Origin: Salmonella enterica subsp. enterica serovar Typhimurium str. LT2
GTDB taxonomy: Bacteria; Pseudomonadota; Gammaproteobacteria; Enterobacterales; Enterobacteriaceae
Length of the DNA: 64,000 nt
NCBI RefSeq assembly: GCF_000006945.2
Contig: NC_003197.2
Coordinates: forward strand, 1,550,001-1,614,000
Direction of reading: 5' to 3'
The notes under the pieces were generated by a model, which saw only the letters and a list, made by a program, of their open reading frames with translations, was not told the origin of the DNA and did no database searches. Shown here piece after piece: positions 60,682 to 64,000 of this stretch (position 1 is the stretch's first letter; each line of letters starts with the position of its first letter). The position numbers were made by a program, and so were the translations under genes.

Positions 60682-61289
60682 TATGATTTCTCTCTCTGTA
60701 GCACCCGAATATCGCCGACCCGGCAAGCGCTTTGCGCATCTGGGCGTTCATCTTCGTAGCGTTCCATACACAGGCTGTAATGATTGAGTCTTTCAGTGGG
60801 CAAGGCCGCTGAAGAGGCGGTGATACCCCATTGCGCCAGCACTTCCTGCGCGAGATAGACCGCAGGCATCAGTTGCGCCTTTACCTGCGGCGTAAGACTC
60901 CCGCCATAGTCATCCAGACATTCCGGCTGCACGCCAATCAGCACAATCTCCGATAACTGGCCGCCGGTTAATTGCAGCAATGCCAGCACTTCAGAAAAAC
61001 TGGTCTGATGTAAACTGAGTTTTTTCGCCGTCAGATAGGCGGGAACCTGTTCATCACGAAACATCGCCAGCGAACCTGGCGCCATACCAAAATCGATAGC
61101 ATCCATGATTAACAGTTTTTCGGTCTGTTGCAGCCAGGGCAGCAGCGCCAGCCCCTGCGTACCGCCATCAACAACGTCAACTTTCTCGTTATCGGCATAC
61201 TGTTCAAACAGCTTTTCCGCCGCTCTGACGCCGAACCCTTCATCTGCCCAAAGCAGGTTGCCAAGCCCTAAGATTGTTACTTCTGCCAT
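60681..61289 (-). CDS. hydD: HydD: hydrogenase maturation endopeptidase
   Basis: Nickel-dependent protease of 202 residues (family M52, HyaD type) that removes the C-terminal tail of HydB after nickel insertion. The start MAEVTILGLGNLLWADEGFG matches the family pattern GxGNxLxxD(D/E)GxG, and further metal ligands (DAIDFG, LSLHQTSF) are present. The ORF beginning at 61409 overlaps hydC; the true ATG is 61289, 5 bases after the hydC stop. Confidence 0.93.
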   Translation of the reverse strand: MAEVTILGLGNLLWADEGFGVRAAEKLFEQYADNEKVDVVDGGTQGLALLPWLQQTEKLLIMDAIDFGMAPGSLAMFRDEQVPAYLTAKKLSLHQTSFSEVLALLQLTGGQLSEIVLIGVQPECLDDYGGSLTPQVKAQLMPAVYLAQEVLAQWGITASSAALPTERLNHYSLCMERYEDERPDAQSACRVGDIRVLQREKS

Positions 61290-61294
61290 TGTTA

Positions 61295-61969
61295 TCACCT
61301 GAACCAGCGCCAGCCGCTTATCATGACGGAAATCACGCTTTGTCGGCTCATAATGTCTTCGCGGATAGCGGTATAAACATGCGCAATGACGAAGGCGATA
61401 ATGAACCACATGCCCAGCCGGTGCCAGAAATGCAGCGCGAGGCTATCGTTGCCAGTCAGGCGAATCATCCAGCCAAACCATTGATACGCCCAACTGTCTG
61501 TTCCAAGTCCTTCGCCATAGAGCGCAAAGCCGCTACACACCATCAGTACGGACATCCAGAAATAGAACATTACCGCCAGTCCCGCTACCGGATTATGTCC
61601 ATAGTAACGATGGGCCTCTTTTTCGAGGAAAAAATACCAGCGGATTTCGCTGATAACGCCTTTGCGCCAGGCGCGGCGCCAGAACGGAACCAGAAACATC
61701 TCCCTGGCGTACTCATTGCCGACACATGCCCAGTAAATACGAAACAGCAGCGCGACAGTAAAAATATACGCCGTGGTAAAATGGATCAGTCGTATCCAGC
61801 CCATCCAAAACATAAAGGTCGCTTCACCTTGAATCGATGGCAGGGGGCGGCCAATGAAATATCCTGTAACAGCCAGGACGACAATGGATAACGCCGTGAT
61901 CCAGTGCCATAAACGGACCGGCGCTTCATAGATATAGTACCCCTGGCTGGTTATTTCTTTGAGATGCAT
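61295..61969 (-). CDS. hydC: HydC: hydrogenase cytochrome b subunit
   Basis: Membrane cytochrome b of 224 residues with four helices. Heme His residues are seen in APVRLWHWITALS, LIHFTTAYIF and HFWHRLGMWFIIAFVIAHVY. It passes electrons from the small subunit to quinone. The ATG at 61969 follows GGAGGTCTCA; the ORF start at 62038 overlaps the end of hydB. Confidence 0.94.
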   Translation of the reverse strand: MHLKEITSQGYYIYEAPVRLWHWITALSIVVLAVTGYFIGRPLPSIQGEATFMFWMGWIRLIHFTTAYIFTVALLFRIYWACVGNEYAREMFLVPFWRRAWRKGVISEIRWYFFLEKEAHRYYGHNPVAGLAVMFYFWMSVLMVCSGFALYGEGLGTDSWAYQWFGWMIRLTGNDSLALHFWHRLGMWFIIAFVIAHVYTAIREDIMSRQSVISVMISGWRWFR

Positions 61970-61988
61970 TGAGACCTCCGAATCGTCG

Positions 61989-63791
61989 TCATCGTACCTG
62001 AACCCTGACCAGCTCCCCTCCATGATTATCAATAACATGGGTGGAGCAGGCCAGGCAGGGATCGAAGCTGTGCAGAGTACGTAAAATCTCCAATGGTTGA
62101 TCGGGAACGGCGAGTTTAGTCCCCATTAACGCCGCTTCGTACGCGCCAATTTGACCTTTATCGTCACGTGGCCCGGCATTCCAGGTTGTCGGTACCACAC
62201 ACTGATAGCTGTCGATTTTCTGATTTGCAATTTTTATCCAGTGCCCCAGCGCGCCGCGCGGCGCCTCGCTGAAACCAACGCCTTTTGCCGATGTAGGCCA
62301 GGTATCGGGTTCCCAGAGCGTGACGTTTGCCGTCGCCGTATCGCCGGACTTGAGGTTACGCATCAGACGATCGAAGAAATATTGCAGCGTATTGCCTGCC
62401 CATACGGATTCCAGCGCACGCGCGGCAGTACGTCCTAATGTAGAAAAGAGCGCTTCTTTAGGCAGCTTTAATACACTCAGCAGTTGATCCACGGGTTCTT
62501 TAAATTCCGGTTTATTTTGATGATATCCAATCAGATAACGCGCCAGCGGACCTACCTCCATCGCATGTCCCTTCCAGCGCGGCGATTTAATCCATGAATA
62601 TTTAGCGGACTCATCCACCTGTTCGATAAAGGTTTTTGTGCCTTTATAGTGTTCGCCCATGACCAGTTGCGGTTCGGTCAGACCATCCCACGGATGCAGG
62701 CCCTTATCGTTATTGCCGTTACCATAGGTATACCAGGAGTGAGTGACAAACTCCTGAATCTCATCGGGGGCGGTTAAATCGACAGGATGAATTTCGTCGA
62801 AACGACCGTTAATGATAGCCCCACGCGGAAGCAGAAGATTACTGGCGGAATAATCGTTAGGGTTATCCGGAAACTCGCCATAAGCCAGCAGGTTCATGCT
62901 CGATAACCCGCCGCCGATTTTTGCCCAGTCTTTGTAATAACTGGCAATCAGCAAGACGTCCGGAAGATAAACCTGTTCGCAGAACTGGCGAGCTTTTTGG
63001 ATGATGGAACTGACAAGGTTCAGGCGTTCCATATTCACTGCGCCGACCGCGCCCGTTTCGTCAAGGTTGATGGCGCAAGGAACGCCGCCCACCAGCCAGT
63101 TAGGATGCGGGTTTTTACCACCGAAAACGGTGTGAATTTTTACGATCTCTTTTTGAAAATCGAGCGCTTCAAGATAGTGGGCGACCGCCAGCAAATTGGC
63201 TTCCGGCGGAAGTTTCATCGCCGGATGTCCCCAGTAGCCATTACGGAAAGGGCCAAGTTGACCGGACTCGATAAACCGCTTCAGTCGATTTTGCAAATCG
63301 CGGAAATATCCCGGCGAGGATAGCGGCCATGCGGAAAGGCTTTGCGCGATGGCGGAGGTCTGATGCGGGTCGGCTTTCAGGGCGGCAACCACATCAACCC
63401 AGTCCAGCGCGTGCAGATGATAAAAATGCACCAGGTGATCGTGAACGTGTAGCGTAGCCTGCATCATATTACGGATACAGTTTGCGTTGTCCGGAATCGC
63501 GATTCCCAGCGCATTTTCTACGGCACGGATTGAGGTCAGAGCGTGTGTACCGGTGCAGACGCCGCAAATGCGTTCAACGAATGCCCAGGCGTCTCGCGGA
63601 TCGCGACCTTTCAGGATAACCTCCAGGCCGCGCCACATGGTGCCGGTCGACACGGCGTTAGTAATGACATTATTACTGTCGATATTCACTTCGCAGCGCA
63701 TATGCCCTTCGATGCGAGTAACCGGATCGACCACAATTCGCCGTCCGCTATTGTCCAGCGTAAAACCCTGAGTCTGATAAGGATATGCCAT
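61989..63791 (-). CDS. hydB: HydB: hydrogenase 5 large subunit
   Basis: Catalytic subunit of 600 residues of the oxygen-tolerant group 1d [NiFe]-hydrogenase. The Ni-Fe site is held by Cys76/Cys79 (ERICGVCTGTH) and Cys579/Cys582 (DPCLACSTH). The C-terminal 15 residues after His585 form the peptide removed by HydD. It starts two bases after hydA. Hydrogenase 5 is expressed in air in Salmonella and oxidises host-derived hydrogen. Confidence 0.96.
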   Translation of the reverse strand: MAYPYQTQGFTLDNSGRRIVVDPVTRIEGHMRCEVNIDSNNVITNAVSTGTMWRGLEVILKGRDPRDAWAFVERICGVCTGTHALTSIRAVENALGIAIPDNANCIRNMMQATLHVHDHLVHFYHLHALDWVDVVAALKADPHQTSAIAQSLSAWPLSSPGYFRDLQNRLKRFIESGQLGPFRNGYWGHPAMKLPPEANLLAVAHYLEALDFQKEIVKIHTVFGGKNPHPNWLVGGVPCAINLDETGAVGAVNMERLNLVSSIIQKARQFCEQVYLPDVLLIASYYKDWAKIGGGLSSMNLLAYGEFPDNPNDYSASNLLLPRGAIINGRFDEIHPVDLTAPDEIQEFVTHSWYTYGNGNNDKGLHPWDGLTEPQLVMGEHYKGTKTFIEQVDESAKYSWIKSPRWKGHAMEVGPLARYLIGYHQNKPEFKEPVDQLLSVLKLPKEALFSTLGRTAARALESVWAGNTLQYFFDRLMRNLKSGDTATANVTLWEPDTWPTSAKGVGFSEAPRGALGHWIKIANQKIDSYQCVVPTTWNAGPRDDKGQIGAYEAALMGTKLAVPDQPLEILRTLHSFDPCLACSTHVIDNHGGELVRVQVR

Positions 63792-63793
63792 AA

Positions 63794-64000
63794 TTATTTT
63801 TTCTCTTCCGGAGCGTTTTCTGATGACGTGTTGTTTTTATTGCGGGCATGTTTTATGGCGCTCACCGTGGCGTGAGCGATGGCGGCAGCGCCCGCGACGC
63901 CAGCAACGCCCAGTCCGATTTTATCGGCGGTAGCCTCAATGCCGGTTTGCGGAATGCCCGTTGCCCGGCTGTAAAAAGAACCGTAATCCCAGAATCCATC
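63794..64000 (-). CDS. hydA: HydA: hydrogenase 5 small subunit, 3' part (cut by window end)
   Basis: The last 68 codons of the small subunit are visible: a hydrophobic membrane anchor (KIGLGVAGVAGAAAIAHA) then a polar tail (KNNTSSENAPEEKK). The Tat signal and iron-sulfur domains lie outside. The stop is two bases before the hydB start. Confidence 0.93.
   Translation of the reverse strand, partial: DGFWDYGSFYSRATGIPQTGIEATADKIGLGVAGVAGAAAIAHATVSAIKHARNKNNTSSENAPEEKK

Overview
The window looks like a stretch of a Salmonella enterica chromosome (Typhimurium-like). Gene order and protein sequences follow the E. coli K-12 rstA-pntAB-mlc-ynf-rspAB-dcp-mar-sad-yneE backbone almost gene for gene. 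Several blocks are typical of Salmonella instead: an OmpN-type porin beside rstA, an osmU-type glycine betaine ABC transporter between clcB and dmsD, a KGG-repeat stress protein after dcp, and at the right end an OmpC/F-type porin followed by a nine-gene [NiFe]-hydrogenase operon (hydrogenase 5). No rRNA, tRNA, insertion sequence, prophage or CRISPR array was seen. Gene names rest on recognition of the protein families and of synteny, not on a database search.

Layout. 1-801: 5' part of ompN (minus). 1.3-5.2 kb: rstA, ydgC, ydgI, ydgH. 5.7-8.6 kb: pntAB transhydrogenase. 8.8-12.3 kb: tqsA, the mdtU-mdtJ-mdtI spermidine exporter operon with its leader peptide, ydgD, the 26-codon ydgU and asr. 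12.7-18.4 kb: ynfM/ynfL, mlc, bioD2, clcB. 18.5-22 kb: osmVWXY (compatible-solute importer). 22.3-29.4 kb: the DMSO-reductase-like ynfE-ynfF-ynfG-ynfH-dmsD operon with a putative FNR site. 29.5-32.1 kb: ynfD, ynfC, speG, ynfB, ynfA. 32.2-39.6 kb: rspAB, a ydfJ transporter broken by one in-frame TGA, ydfI, ydfZ, rspR, ydfG. 39.7-44.2 kb: dcp, the KGG protein, ydeJ, ydeI, the sRNA mgrR and the 31-residue membrane protein gene mgtS. 44.4-50.1 kb: ydeE, eamA, marB-marA-marR with marO, marC, sotB. 50.2-55.1 kb: ptrR, sad, glsB, yneG, yneE. 55.1-57.5 kb: a SnoaL-like periplasmic protein and a porin. 57.7-64.0 kb: hydI to hydA (minus); hydA is cut by the window end.

How the parts connect. Several loci belong to the PhoPQ/acid/polyamine stress network: a PhoP-box-like site lies before rstA, an RstA-box-like site before asr, mgrR and mgtS are known PhoP-controlled genes in E. 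coli, and mdtJI (spermidine export) and speG (spermidine acetylation) both limit polyamine excess. Anaerobic respiration is represented by the ynf operon and ydfZ, both with FNR-like sites, while hydrogenase 5 is an oxygen-tolerant uptake enzyme with its own maturation set. Small genes below usual ORF cut-offs (mdtU, ydgU, mgtS, mgrR) are the most useful additions to a standard annotation. The window holds no clearly undescribed system. The best leads are the folded mdtU leader, the inactive-looking HydH paralogue of the large subunit, the ydfJ nonsense codon and a decayed dehydrogenase remnant next to asr.
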